DNA from: Diploptera punctata
Lineage: Eukaryota; Arthropoda; Insecta; Blattodea; Blaberidae
Assembly: GCA_030220185.1 (NCBI GenBank)
Contig: JASPKZ010002337.1
Span: 1,149,501 to 1,213,500, forward strand
Length of the DNA stretch: 64,000 nucleotides
Reading direction: 5' to 3'
Each line of letters starts with the position of its first letter. Within the stretch, counting starts at the first letter, position 1. The translations under genes and the position numbers were made by a program. Shown here piece after piece: positions 51,701-58,929 of this stretch. The notes under the pieces are model-generated. The model was given only the letters and a program-made list of their open reading frames with translations, searched no databases and was not told where the DNA came from.

Positions 51701-54700
51701 ATCGTCTTTCGAGTCCGGTATACCCAATTCTTCTCTCATGACCCCAACTGCCATTTTTGGGATATGCCCGTGGCCACGAGAAGGGACTACAATCCTCCCA
51801 TAAGTCCTTCTGTCCATTTTCTTTTATTTTTATTGAACAGCCTCAGAGTCATGAGGCAGCACCCATATATGCTCCCCACTAAAGCCATATTTTAACACCT
51901 ATGGACGCCAAACAAACTATTTTATGTAAAATAATATGAATTAAAGGGCAACATAAAATGAATAATGAGAAATTAAATGTAGGGTACAGGGAGGGGAAAA
52001 AAATAAATAATCAACGTAAGTCACTTTTCTCTTAAAACACAGAAAGTGTATTTTTAGCTGTAACATCCACATTTCCTAACCAGTATGCCTAACTTTGGAA
52101 TCAATACATTTAAAATTCATTTTGAACCACCGTTGAGGTTGTTATGTAAAAAGTTAAAATATTAAAATTAGTACCTGAACTATCAGCCGTCCTCAACAAA
52201 TTGAAAATCATTAAAATAGTGAAGGCCTTTGAAAACATCTTATTCCATCCTCAGCACTGGGTCGGAATATAAATCCATGACTAATTGTATATTTTTTTGC
52301 TTCATGTTTCTAAATGATATTACTTTCCACGCAGAATCTAATGACACCTAAAACAATATTTAGAGAAAAAAGTGACTTACGTGGATGTTTATATGCATCC
52401 TTGAAATTAAATGAAATGGCGAGAAAAGAGATAGGACAGTGATGTGGCATGTAATTAGCAAACGGGAGAATCCCGAGAAAAACTCGATAAATCTCGGTAT
52501 GGGTCACCACCGATACCCCTCTAGAGGCTGCAGGAATCGTAATTATTAATATCACAATTAACAATTTTGTTAAGAGGCCTCGGTTCAGAGGAGGAATAAA
52601 AAAATAGTCCGAAATTAAACAGTTCTGTTTATCAGTTGAATGCAGGCTTTCACGGCCGGTCATCATAATGTTGAGTGATTCCGGGTTATGTGGCCGTGGT
52701 CCATAGTTGGTGTTAATACCAGACGTTTCGCCCTCAACTGCGGAGGGCATCTTCAGTGGCGAGTGCTTCTAGGCGTGTTTCCTGATCGGAAGATCTACTT
52801 AGAGTGAGCGCTGTGGACGTTGTATACTATCTTCCGATCAGGAAACACGCCTAGAAGCACTCGCCACTGAAGATGCCCTCCGCAGTTGAGGGCGAAACGT
52901 CTGGTATTAACACCAACTATGGACCACGGCCACATAACCCGGAATCACTCAACATTATAGTTCTGTTTATCGTACTGTTTACCTGACACTATAACAAGTG
53001 TTTGTTAATGAAGGGTTTGTTTAGCATTAAAATATACAGGGTGATTCAGAATAAGTGTTACTGACTTCTAGGGGTTGCAGAGGGGACTTAGTAAATACAT
53101 TTTTGATAAGGAACTCATGTCCGCAAACGTACCATTTCGATCTGAAATAAGTTTGAAAATCGAATCACAGTGGGCTAATATCGCGTGTCTTGTGTTTCAG
53201 AATAAGTATTACAGACTTCTGACGGTTGTAGATGGGACATAGTAGATAAAGTTTTCATACGGAACCCATGTCCAGAAACGTACCATTTCGATGTAAAATA
53301 AGTTTTGAAGTTCGAAACACAATGTGCTGATATCGTGTGTTTATGTTTAAAAAAAGTATTACAGACTTCTAGGGGTTGTACTACACCTGTCGAGTCGGAG
53401 GAAAATCTTCTTGCACGTTGTCGTGGTGGAAAGTCTTGCATTCTTAAATGATCCCGAGAGCTATTGCGGCGGTAGCATTGCTGCCGACAGGGTTACCCTT
53501 GCCGGATAGGTCGAAGGCGATAAGACAAATGAAAGAAAATACGTTTGTCGAAAGAGCGTCGATCTTTCACTGTAAATTACAACTATCAAGAAACGCGGAC
53601 ATGGTTTCCAGTGGGGTAAATTATCCGCTATTATTTCAGGATAGGTATGTGTGGAAAGCTTATGTATATGCGGCCCGGCCATGAACCGATGGGTTCGATA
53701 GTGTCAGTGAGTTAGTTTGCTTTTTAGTTTATTTACTTATCTAACTAGCTCTACCGAACACGTAGGTTCATGGCCACGCGGACATAAGCTCTCCATACAT
53801 CTCTATCCTGTGTTAATATGTTTTTCCAATCATCCCCTGTGTAATCTACTTCCATCAAATCATGATTAATGCTATTCTCACACCTCATTATTGTCCTGCT
53901 TACTGGACGCCTTCCCTCTGGTTTTCCAGTAAGGAGCTCCCATGTCCATATTTCATTCCTAATTCATTTTAAAACATGTTCAATGTTTAAAAAGCCCCAC
54001 AATTTGTGACGCGTATTAATGTATTAACGATGTTACTTCTGTCCTTAACAATCAATTGTTTATGCTGATGATTGACAACAGCCCGAAAAGTCTACACAAA
54101 TTAAAACGATAATAGAAGACTACTATTATTTCAGGTATGTTTGAACAATTAAACTTAAATATCGTCGTGGTGACTGCAATAGGTCGTATGTCACCAAAAA
54201 TCAGAATTGTGTTTTATTGCATAATCATAACCAGCATTCATCTTTCCATAAGCTGCAAATGGTCCTATGTCATCCAGGAACAAATATAATATTATAATAT
54301 AATTTTAATAATCATAAGTAATGCCACGAGTGATTTCCAAATTATCGATAAATTCACGACTCACGAAGAGAGGAGTGAATTTATCTAGAGAATTTGGAAA
54401 TCAAAAGTGGCAATTTTTAGGACTATTTAACAAATAAAATTAAGCTGTAAACTCACAAATCATTATTTAACTATAGTTAAAATTAATTAAAAACAATGTC
54501 GCCGCTGAAATCATATCTCTAATTGCTACAAGAATGCTAGTTTCAGGAATTGTGTCACCAGTATTACAGAAAGCTCGAACTGTATTAATTCATAAGAGCG
54601 GCGATAAAAACGAACTTTCAAACTGGCGTCCTATAACCATTTGTTCAGTAGTTCGGAGAGTAATCGAGAGAGCCCTTAATAAACGCCTGTGTAATTACAT

Positions 54701-57544
54701 AACCTTCAATGAACACCAGAGAGGTTTCATAAATTCTCCAGGCACACACATTAATACATCTATCCTAAATAGCATCTTACAATCAGCAAAACAAAAGAAA
54801 GAGTCTGCATGGACATAAGTAAAGCCTGTGATAATATAGGACATAATAATCTTAAGAACACATTACAAACTGTCGATGTGCCAAAACAATTATCAAAATT
54901 ATTATTAAATCTCCAGGAAGGAAACACGACTCAGATTGAAACCCATCAAAATAAAATTAAACCAATTACTATCAATCGAGGAGTTCTACAAGGTTCTCCG
55001 TTATCACCATCTTTATATAACATTGGAACTAATCATATTCTCGATGAACTCTCAGAAAAATCAATAAAAAGTCAATATGGTTATCTACTACTTCCGGATC
55101 AACCTCATCTAACTATACGTGATTATAGGGAAAGATGTAGCAGCTGCCAGTGAACTGACAAGAATTGTTCTACAGAGGTTTCAGGAAATAGGCCTTCAAA
55201 TTAATGTTTCTAAATCAGCAGTGCTTTCAATCGAGAAAGGTAGACTATGTAAAAAAGATCTCCAATTTGATGGACATGCTATTCGTTACTTAGGTGTCAG
55301 CTTTTCAGATCACATAACTTTGATTCTAAGCAAACCCTTACTAAATTACGGGATAATATTGAAAATCTCATTGCTTGACCGCTGTTACAGCCTGATCAAA
55401 AATTTACAGTTTTAAATTGTTCCATATCTCCAACTCTAATCTACCCGTTTCAAACAGTACCACCAAATCAAATACCAAAAACATTTTCAGTGAATTGTGA
55501 TAAACTTTTGAGAAGTGGACTTAAAGAAATTTTACATCTTCCGATGGATGTACCTGATCACATGTTATATACTGAACGTCGGAATAAAGGACTTGGTTTA
55601 TTTTTGTGCAACGTGGGAAACAAAATTACAGCACATAAACATTTGCCACATTCTTCACCAAGACAATAATACATACATTACTACTCTCCGAAACCTAAAT
55701 GAGGAAAGTTTACAATGTGTGAGAGACCTTAACATTGAACCTAGTGACATCAACATTAACACTCGAAGTCTTCTACCAGATGCAAGGAAACTCAGGAAAC
55801 AACTAAGAGACAAAGAAGCAGTTCTCTGGAGTCAACTTCCTCATAAAGGAAAAGGCGTTGTTCTCTGCAATGAATGTACACAGGCAAATCAATGGATTCG
55901 TGACCATCAGGGATTGTCTTGTTCCGAATGGAGAGAAGCGATTAAAATGCAAGCCAATGTATCGACGGTGCGTTCTTTGCCGGGCAGGTCTAGGGACGAT
56001 ACCCTCTGTAGGCGTTGACGCAGGGAGCACGAAACCCTTGCACACGTCCTTGGGGCCTGTCCATTTGGAGGATCACTGAGAAATATTCGGCACCACACTA
56101 TTCGAAATATGATTGCAGAAGCCTTGCGAGATTTTGGATACACAGTTTATGAGGAAGTACATGGTGTGGCCACTAATGGGAGTAACAGACGAATAGATAT
56201 TATTGCATTTAGACCATCCTCTAAAATTGGTATGATATCAGATCCCACAATTCGTTTTGAGACTCATAGTGGCCAACCTGAGGAAGTTGACTCTGAAAAG
56301 AAAGCCATATATGAGCCAACAATTGACTATTACAAAGATAAATACCAACTAGATAGTATAACTGTCACAGGATTGATGATCGGGGCAAGAGGTACTATGC
56401 CAGGATTCTTAGCCAAATTTTGGAATTCCTTAGATTTGGACAGGGTGTATCTTTCTAGAATTGCCATCGCTGCCATTAGAGGATCAATTTCAATTTTAAA
56501 AAACCATATTTACAAAATTACTTTATAGTATGTATACTTCAATTAGGCCTACAAGTTGAATTTTTTAAAATATATTTACAGAATGTATTTCATCAATTAC
56601 AAAAATTAATTGTCTGTATCACTTTGTCCTTGAGGCAATCCTCTAATGAGGAAAGTTTTATATAATAAAAATAAAAATGTTTATATATTTAATGTAAACG
56701 GCTATGTTTGAAAACAAGTGAGAAACAATTGGTACGCTTCATTTGCTTCTTTTGTTCATCACTGCAACCAGATCATAATATTATTTATTGCCAAAAGATC
56801 GCAATGTTGTAAGAATGCACCCTAGTGAAGAAATTTATAATCAACGTTATAAGGTTTCTGATGCCCTGTGATGTAAATATGTCAATTATATTTTTCTGCG
56901 TCATTTCCTGGAACATAATTCGTTTAAGAAAGTGCAAACAGTGTTTTCTTTCTTTTGTGGTATAATCAATTATTACAAATGTTTTTATAGGCTATTATCT
57001 ATCGCATGCGCTTTCTGCTGACATTCATGCACTATATATACAATCTGGTAGCCGTATTTCTCACAGTGTCGGTCAATGAAAAATAATGATATGACCTATT
57101 CAGAATGTTAAAAAGGAGGTGCTGTCTACATTATGATAAACTTTAGTTGGTAAATTTTAGGCGAAACACGACTGTGATTGGTTGTAAATAAAAAATAATT
57201 GATAAATGATTGGTCATTGACTCCCATTTGGGGGCATGAGTTAAATAGTCAACTTAAATATATTACTAATATTTGTAGAGATAATCGGTTTTTTAAGCAT
57301 ACTGAAAAATTAAAAAAAAATACATACAACCTTTTGCAGTCACCACGACGAACGCAACTGGTTGTAATAAAAAGTGCTGATATTTTTTCAGGATGTTTTT
57401 GAGCTGAGTGGTGTGCTGCCTAATGTTAAGGAGGTGTATGAAGTGGCTCTTAAGACATGCAATCATCAAGATTTCTTGTGGGCAAAAGACGTTAAATTCC
57501 TGGTCAACGATAAAGTCATGAGAACATTAAGGGCTAACAAATAA
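24564..57544 (+). CDS. Acid (gastric/lysosomal-type) lipase gene, 8 exons
   Basis: Secreted alpha/beta-hydrolase of the acid lipase family, expected to hydrolyse triglyceride or cholesteryl esters. Exons: 24564-24647, 29408-29606, 30839-30953, 31675-31917, 37267-37435, 42053-42137, 49982-50127, 57392-57544. All junctions are AG/GT and all phases agree (0,1,2,2,0,1,0). The exons sum to 1194 nt, about 397 codons, the usual family length of about 400. Visible landmarks in order are a signal peptide, the N-terminal segment with oxyanion motif QHG, nucleophile motif GHSMG (31761-31775), the catalytic Asp of YCDND (exon 7) and the catalytic His of NHQDFLW (exon 8). Exon 4 contains a TGA and two compensating frame changes, so as written the gene is broken there; this may be an assembly error. 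Introns run from 0.7 to 7.8 kb and are packed with repeats. It is a tandem paralogue of the gene ending at 15601. No function beyond family membership can be read. Confidence 0.85.
24760..25080 (+). repeat. 275-bp repeat family, single unit
   Basis: Contains cgatttttcacaacgaaactcagtatatg, split here as cacaacgaaactcag and ttattaaaatcaacgaagg. In intron 1 of the lipase gene. Confidence 0.6.
26690..27945 (+). pseudogene. Transposon-encoded protein of unknown function, broken
   Basis: Pieces in order: [20 protein letters not shown] and [20 protein letters not shown] before the inserted LINE, then FGKSHGKS, a frame change, [27 protein letters not shown], stop, [20 protein letters not shown] and [10 protein letters not shown] recall the same run of blocks (QG.FWN..QCTLHP.V.Y; HGKSPCDGIGGTVKR; WW.G.......V.FMHPHGP) from uncharacterised arthropod and cnidarian proteins. 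I cannot assign a transposase superfamily. At least one frameshift, two stops and a LINE insertion disable it. Confidence 0.6.
26905..27262 (-). repeat. RTE-like LINE 3' end, truncated
   Basis: It encodes (minus) [20 protein letters not shown] and [12 protein letters not shown], then the tail ctaactaactcactggcact. It inserted into the transposon coding region. Confidence 0.75.
28035..28240. repeat. Minisatellite, about 40-bp unit
   Basis: Repeated cttgggatccttggtaagaa and accctcaacgtcggg in about five diverged units, inside the DNA transposon. Confidence 0.75.
29408..29606 (+). CDS. Lipase exon 2: N-terminal lipase region with oxyanion HG
   Basis: The exon has 66 codons plus 1 nt (phase 1 end, TTTAG|gtaatt). 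It begins [20 protein letters not shown], the classic start of mature acid lipases (family pattern I..YGYP.E.H.V.T.DGYIL). It then reads [13 protein letters not shown] and [19 protein letters not shown] is the oxyanion-hole strand and loop, matching LQHGL in gastric lipase. Reading frame is open throughout. Intron 1 upstream (4.8 kb) contains the long-TIR transposon. Confidence 0.9.
29718..30215. repeat. SINE3 tail fragment, two (TAA)n tracts and an unclassified stretch
   Basis: 29718-29799 is a SINE3 3' fragment (gtcaggccagcaaccagatt). (TAA)n fills 29800-29859 and 30143-30212. Between them lies a unique-looking 280 bp (ctcgtggtacaacccgtttt) resembling a repeat 3' region. Confidence 0.5.
30250..30560 (-). 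repeat. Unclassified repeat D, second copy
   Basis: Matches 4000-4310 (cacatagtttgcacttgcac, gataatcgcatccg). Lies in lipase intron 2, 280 bp before exon 3. Confidence 0.5.
30839..30953 (+). CDS. Lipase exon 3
   Basis: The exon has 2 + 111 + 2 nt, with acceptor cgcag|ga and donor TTTCAG|gtaatg. It reads [20 protein letters not shown] followed by SRNHLTL and KFWDF. '[20 protein letters not shown]' is a hallmark block of acid lipases. The frame is open, and the phase joins exon 2 (G|GA) and exon 4 (AG|T). Confidence 0.9.
31185..31300. repeat. Direct repeat, 2 x about 62 bp
   Basis: cacatgtgccatttttacca and atgtcac.aaattgttttt occur twice in tandem in intron 3. Confidence 0.7.
31455..31590 (-). 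repeat. SINE1b body fragment
   Basis: Minus-strand similarity to 47820-47960 (taactctgccttccagacgc). No head is attached. Confidence 0.5.
31675..31917 (+). CDS. Lipase exon 4: nucleophile GHSMG, with two compensating frame changes
   Basis: The exon opens in frame as [17 protein letters not shown] and then meets TGA at 31730-31732, just after a GGG run (31726-31728). Shifting one base restores [15 protein letters not shown] and then [13 protein letters not shown] (31761-31775) holds the catalytic serine, about residue 164. Near 31891-31898 the original frame must be resumed to give AYSPVVK, whose last codon is completed by exon 5 (AA|G). The net length change is zero. As given, the exon therefore carries +1 and -1 indels bracketing the active-site segment. 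Either two base-level errors or true inactivating mutations would explain this. Donor AA|gtatgt is good, and the GGAGA array starts only about 33 nt downstream. Confidence 0.8.
31951..32602. repeat. (GGAGA)n microsatellite, about 650 bp
   Basis: Nearly pure purine array beginning about 33 nt after the exon 4 donor. Internal variant blocks are GGAGAGA (32210-32290) and GGAGACA (about 32310-32520). The long frames it creates on both strands are artefacts. Confidence 0.95.
32640..33250. repeat. (ATATT)n array interrupted by SINE2
   Basis: The pentanucleotide array covers 32640-32880 and resumes at about 33197-33242. SINE2 sits between. Confidence 0.85.
32881..33199 (+). repeat. SINE2, full length, inside the ATATT array
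   Basis: The head gccgtagcgtagtggctaag and the middle ccctctggcggcactatggc match 22682-22982. The 3' tail is (TTTAC)n rather than poly(A). Confidence 0.85.
33330..33900. repeat. Interspersed-repeat 3' end and unannotated DNA
   Basis: 33330-33410 (tactttatttattctggcag, aaggccataaggccctctct) has the look of a LINE 3' end with a (TAA)n tail read on the minus strand. The rest is AT-rich and unrecognised. Confidence 0.4.
33900..34110 (+). repeat. 275-bp repeat family, single unit
   Basis: Contains cgatttttcagaacgaaatc and aaaataaaccgaggtag. Confidence 0.6.
34150..35265. other. Unannotated intron 4 DNA
   Basis: No gene, RNA or known repeat seen. Confidence 0.4.
35270..36130 (+). pseudogene. LINE RT C-terminal remnants
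   Basis: Broken frames: [38 protein letters not shown] and later [13 protein letters not shown]. This is the post-RT connector pattern (L.Y.A.....LLYG.E.W) of non-LTR elements. Confidence 0.55.
36754..37012 (+). repeat. SINE3
   Basis: Starts atcccgcgtcatagccgaat and ends near gtcgccatggag. Lies 250 bp before exon 5. Confidence 0.7.
37267..37435 (+). CDS. Lipase exon 5: cap/lid region
   Basis: Phase 2 entry (G completes Lys) and phase 0 exit (AAG|gtaata). The translation includes [17 protein letters not shown], then [11 protein letters not shown] and GYDPVEVNK. This corresponds to the cap domain of acid lipases (LLG..EFLPSN, C.....C, GFD...LN). The frame is open. Introns 4 and 5 either side are 5.3 and 4.6 kb. 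Confidence 0.88.
37695..39682 (+). mobile_element. RTE-like LINE, 5'-truncated, second long copy
   Basis: Sense orientation in intron 5. Coding pieces: [28 protein letters not shown] (ORF 37777-38403), frameshift near 38300, [20 protein letters not shown] (38274-38510), [15 protein letters not shown] and [13 protein letters not shown] (38663-39244), and a TAA where the 10932 copy has Glu in YGCETW. Tail (GTAA)n. Very similar to 10910-13039, hence recent, but dead. Confidence 0.88.
39857..39942 (+). repeat. 86-bp LINE tail micro-insertion
   Basis: Only the final tail of the RTE-like LINE (gatagggatgtatggagagc, catgaacttaagggttcgat) plus (GTAA)n. Possible duplicated flank attattttat on each side. 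Confidence 0.65.
39943..41279. other. Unannotated intron 5 DNA with (TA)n
   Basis: 40286-40335 holds an 11-bp inverted repeat (taccgcccac/gtgggcggta). (TA)n at 41109-41141. No genes seen. Confidence 0.4.
41280..41697 (+). pseudogene. LINE RT C-terminal tail
   Basis: Shows [29 protein letters not shown] and [20 protein letters not shown]. Same family as the tail at 15700-16155. Partial frames only. Confidence 0.6.
42053..42137 (+). CDS. Lipase exon 6
   Basis: The exon has 28 codons plus 1 nt: [20 protein letters not shown] then HYAQEIST. '[13 protein letters not shown]...HYAQEI' is among the most conserved blocks of the family. Acceptor attacag|aca and donor ACAA|gtaaga. The paralogous exon 6 of the upstream gene should lie about 0.7 kb before base 1 of this window. 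Confidence 0.92.
42185..42495 (-). repeat. RTE-like LINE 3' end
   Basis: Minus frame contains [20 protein letters not shown] and the tail ctaactaactcactggcact. It begins about 48 bp after the exon 6 donor. Confidence 0.7.
42567..42771. mobile_element. P3: palindrome with hammerhead-like cores
   Basis: Arms 42567-42669 and 42671-42771 differ by a 2-nt indel and one substitution around a 1-nt centre. The right arm holds CTGACGA (42682-42688), stem II aaaaca/tgtttt and GAAAC (42704-42708). No GIY-YIG part. No clear target duplication. Confidence 0.7.
42824..43112 (+). repeat. SINE1 (shared with copy at window start)
   Basis: Paralogue of 1-262, with the same tail gaacactatagaat. Confidence 0.75.
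43117..43472. mobile_element. MITE M2 with about 80-bp TIRs
   Basis: 356 bp. TIRs start caccgcg and include aaatatagtatcatacttta and ggataatcgt, with about 6 mismatches over 80 bp. Flanked by TATA (43113-43116, 43473-43476). No coding capacity. Absent from block A. Confidence 0.8.
43560..43800 (+). repeat. 275-bp repeat family (shared with 360-620)
   Basis: Same order of blocks as copy A, with point differences. Confidence 0.6.
43815..44505. other. Insert present only in block B, unclassified
   Basis: About 690 bp without a counterpart at about 620 of block A. Contains a 91-codon minus-strand open frame (44122-44397) without recognisable features. Confidence 0.4.
44648..44936 (-). repeat. 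SINE4 (shared)
   Basis: Paralogue of 832-1104. B-box gggtttgaacccg on the plus strand reads as a complement. Confidence 0.7.
45695..45738. repeat. (GAAA)n microsatellite
   Basis: About 11 units. The paralogous site in block A near 2060 has only aaagaaagag. Confidence 0.85.
45760..46270 (+). pseudogene. RTE-like LINE tail (shared)
   Basis: Paralogue of 2085-2625 with independent frame-breaking changes. Confidence 0.65.
46450..47080 (+). pseudogene. Second LINE family tail (shared)
   Basis: Paralogue of 2790-3425. Shows [18 protein letters not shown] and [20 protein letters not shown]. Confidence 0.6.
47631..48023 (+). repeat. SINE1b, full length, 11-bp target duplication
   Basis: SINE1 head with intact B-box (gggttcgatcccc) joined near 47818 to a different body (ttaagcttaggattaggg, cgccttccaggcaccccaac) and poly(A). 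Flanked by ttatgaaagtg (47620-47630, 48024-48034). Confidence 0.8.
48472..48808 (+). repeat. SINE3 (shared with 7561-7880)
   Basis: The head gtcccgcgccgtagccgagt is a close match to a tRNA 5' half. The right junction is the same as in P2. The left flank is lost by deletion. Confidence 0.8.
49213..49500 (+). pseudogene. GIY-YIG endonuclease domain fragment, P4 right arm
   Basis: Open frame with the GIY (GIYQ, 49202 on) and YIG (MYIGKTKRN) elements, a conserved Arg in TRVKEL, and a Lys-rich tail. Penelope-like elements end with this domain. The RT is absent, so it cannot be autonomous. Confidence 0.7.
49531..49792. mobile_element. MITE M1, well-preserved copy
   Basis: 262 bp with ends tatacaccacagccactg / cagtggctgctgtata, a TA-flanked imperfect TIR. 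Inserted in P4. Confidence 0.7.
49982..50127 (+). CDS. Lipase exon 7: catalytic Asp
   Basis: The exon has 146 nt, phase 1 entry and phase 0 exit (ACG|gtaagt). It reads [20 protein letters not shown], then PPEYDL and [15 protein letters not shown]. The last Asp of YCDND (50107-50109) aligns with the charge-relay Asp of gastric lipase (GND/GKD motif). It is a close paralogue of 8799-8944. The palindromic GIY-YIG unit sits directly upstream and a SINE pair begins about 35 nt downstream in both copies. Confidence 0.92.
50170..50550 (-). repeat. SINE5 pair (shared with 8990-9364)
   Basis: Heads at about 50170-50250 and 50475-50553. Confidence 0.7.
50660..51435 (+). repeat. Repeat C, copy 2
   Basis: Same ends as at 18318-18955 (tactatttaactc ... 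gtggcattactta). The corresponding block A site (about 9812-9825) lacks it. Confidence 0.7.
52634..52958. mobile_element. P5: perfect palindrome with hammerhead-like cores, 13-bp TSD
   Basis: Arms 52665-52794 and 52829-52958 are identical over 130 bp, with a 34-nt spacer. The one-sided 31-nt extension at 52634-52664 contains gcaggctttcacggccgg. The right arm has CTGAAGA (52867-52873), stem II gccctc/gagggc, then GAAAC-GTC (52894-52901). Flanked by agttctgtttatc (52621-52633, 52959-52971). The empty site in block A is near 13124-13140. Confidence 0.85.
53037..53420 (+). mobile_element. Mariner-like relic, terminal units only
   Basis: Three tandem units as at 13209-13560. The transposase remnant and right end are deleted. 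Confidence 0.6.
53637..53945. repeat. Tail-to-tail RTE-like LINE ends (shared)
   Basis: Paralogue of 14270-14580. Confidence 0.6.
54490..56680 (+). mobile_element. R2-like LINE with restriction-like endonuclease, 5'-truncated and dead
   Basis: It encodes the RT start ([20 protein letters not shown], 54534-54818), [20 protein letters not shown] (54809-55153) and [20 protein letters not shown] (55119-55415). A connector (55515-56018), a CCHC finger whose second Cys is now TGA (56016-56018), and an endonuclease-domain ORF (56109-56528) follow. The FADD catalytic box is not recognisable. Order RT, zinc finger, endonuclease marks the R2/NeSL-type group. Confidence 0.75.
56109..56528 (+). pseudogene. 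R2-type restriction-like endonuclease domain
   Basis: Open 139-codon frame with NRRIDIIAF (PD-D/E-type Asp), ISDPTIRFE, a Lys/Glu helix with [20 protein letters not shown], and GARGTMPGF. It follows the CCHC finger. Intact as a domain, but separated from the rest of the protein by stops, so part of a dead element. Confidence 0.7.
57392..57544 (+). CDS. Lipase exon 8: catalytic His and stop
   Basis: The exon has 51 codons including TAA at 57542-57544. It reads [20 protein letters not shown], then [20 protein letters not shown] and ends TLRANK. The His of NHQDF (57464-57466) matches the catalytic His of the family pattern NH.DF.WG.D. No canonical AATAAA lies close after the stop; an A/T-rich stretch with several AATAAA runs lies near 58000 inside repeat DNA, so the poly(A) site is unresolved. 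Confidence 0.92.
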   Translation, partial: DVFELSGVLPNVKEVYEVALKTCNHQDFLWAKDVKFLVNDKVMRTLRANK

Positions 57545-57639
57545 TTGTATTACTTGACTTTACAAGTCGATTTGGAAAAATACAAGTTTTGTACATATGA
57601 AATGAAAAATTTTATTTTATTTATATACAGATTTTTAAT

Positions 57640-58590
57640 GTTTACACATCTTTCTGTGCCTAAAGTTTTATTTTTCTTCTACACTCGTCTCTATCCATCC
57701 ACTCCATCTCCTCCAGTCCTCTTGTTCTCATTCCAGTTCTTATTTCTTGCATCCACGAGTTTCGAGGTCTTCCTTTCCTTCTTCTTCCAGTTGGACACCA
57801 TTCCAATGTTTTCGTGGAAAACCTTTCTTCTTGCATTCGTCGTACTTGCTCATACCAATTTAATTGCTTATATCTTATATAATATACTACTCAATATCTA
57901 ATATTCATTTTTTCTCTTATGTTGATTGTTATATTCTGATGTAATATAGGCTTATGTTTATCCTGATGATTTGAAGAGAAGGCCACATGCCAGGCTAAAT
58001 AAATAAAATAAAATAAAATAAATAATTTTTTTTTAAATTTTGAACATCTTGCTGCTCTCCTCAAGAAATCCATTTCCATCGAAGTAAGTTTTTGTTCAAA
58101 GTTTTTGTCGAATTTCCAAACTTCAGCTTCATATGTGACAGTAAAGTAAAGTGATCCCACAACAGTCCCGGAGGCCCTTGGGGTAGTGGGAGGTTAAGGC
58201 TCCCACTTTTTCTAGACAATCGGCACTTTATGTCAGCCGGTTTGTCAGCACTTCGTGACGGCCACCTTTACCCCCAGAACAAGCGACAGTACTTCTTACT
58301 ATTGAATTATATATTTGTAACTTATTTTTCTGGTTATATGTCTGTTCCATAAGACTACATTCATCATTGCTTTGATTGCTCTACTCTTATTTATGCTGTT
58401 CTTAATATAACTTTCTCGTATATGCTCTTTATCCACTTTTACTCCCAGATACTCAAATTCTTCACATCCTCTAATATTTCCCTTTTGATCTTATAATATT
58501 AAATCTTCGGTTTTGGTTCGGCATCCCATATAATATGTATTTTCTAAATTGATTTTCAAACCGTACTTATCGTATTCGTCCAATAACATT
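57640..58590 (-). pseudogene. LINE RT C-terminal half, interrupted by SINE2
   Basis: Minus frame: a GLKINLENT..MGCRTKTE block (RT palm end), EFEYLGVKVDKEHIRESYIK, then the C-terminal tail as at 15700. Part upstream of 58345 is absent from block A. Confidence 0.6.
58144..58284 (-). repeat. SINE2, 5'-truncated, 7-bp target duplication
   Basis: Flanked by gacagta (58137-58143, 58285-58291). Empty in block A near 16103. Confidence 0.75.
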
Positions 58591-58920
58591 GAGCAACAAA
58601 AAATAAACATTTTTGAGTCTCAGAAAGAAAAATATGTGATTCTGATAGTATTTTTACTCATGAATTCAAATATGATATCGGCTTTTCTCCATCGCGCAAG
58701 GTTTCCGAGAGACAGGAATTTATAATTTCAAACACTTTAATATTTTCTACATTCGTAACTACACAATATTCGAACAATCGGACTCACCTAGAAAGTAAGA
58801 AATAACTTTCTGCTATATTTCGCCTGTGGAACATCCCTCTTGATGGTCCAACAATAATCGGCCAGCATATTAGGATTCCATTTGCCTTGATACCGTTTTT
58901 CCATAGCTGAATCAATTTGA
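58591..58920. other. Unannotated DNA
   Basis: Nothing recognised. Confidence 0.35.
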
Positions 58921-58929
58921 GTTAGCTCA

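Larger units (their letters stand above)
54316..57252 (-). repeat. Repeat C, copy 3, split by the R2-like LINE
   Basis: Left part 54316-54488 begins taagtaatgccacgagtg. Right part 56685-57252 ends catgagttaaatagtcaa. In block A the site reads uninterrupted (about 15293). Confidence 0.7.
42835..58345. repeat. Segmental duplication, copy B
   Basis: Paralogous to 1-16155. Unique here: MITE 43117-43472, about 0.7 kb near 43815-44505, SINE 47631-48023, repeat C 50660-51435, palindrome 52634-52958, repeat C with R2-like LINE 54316-57252, and SINE2 58144-58284. About 2 kb equal to 5465-7560 of copy A and about 0.45 kb equal to 13578-14080 are missing. Confidence 0.85.

Noticed and set aside
54490..56680. 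rDNA-inserted R2 copy
   Set aside because: No 28S sequence on either flank; the flanks are repeat C and a lipase intron.
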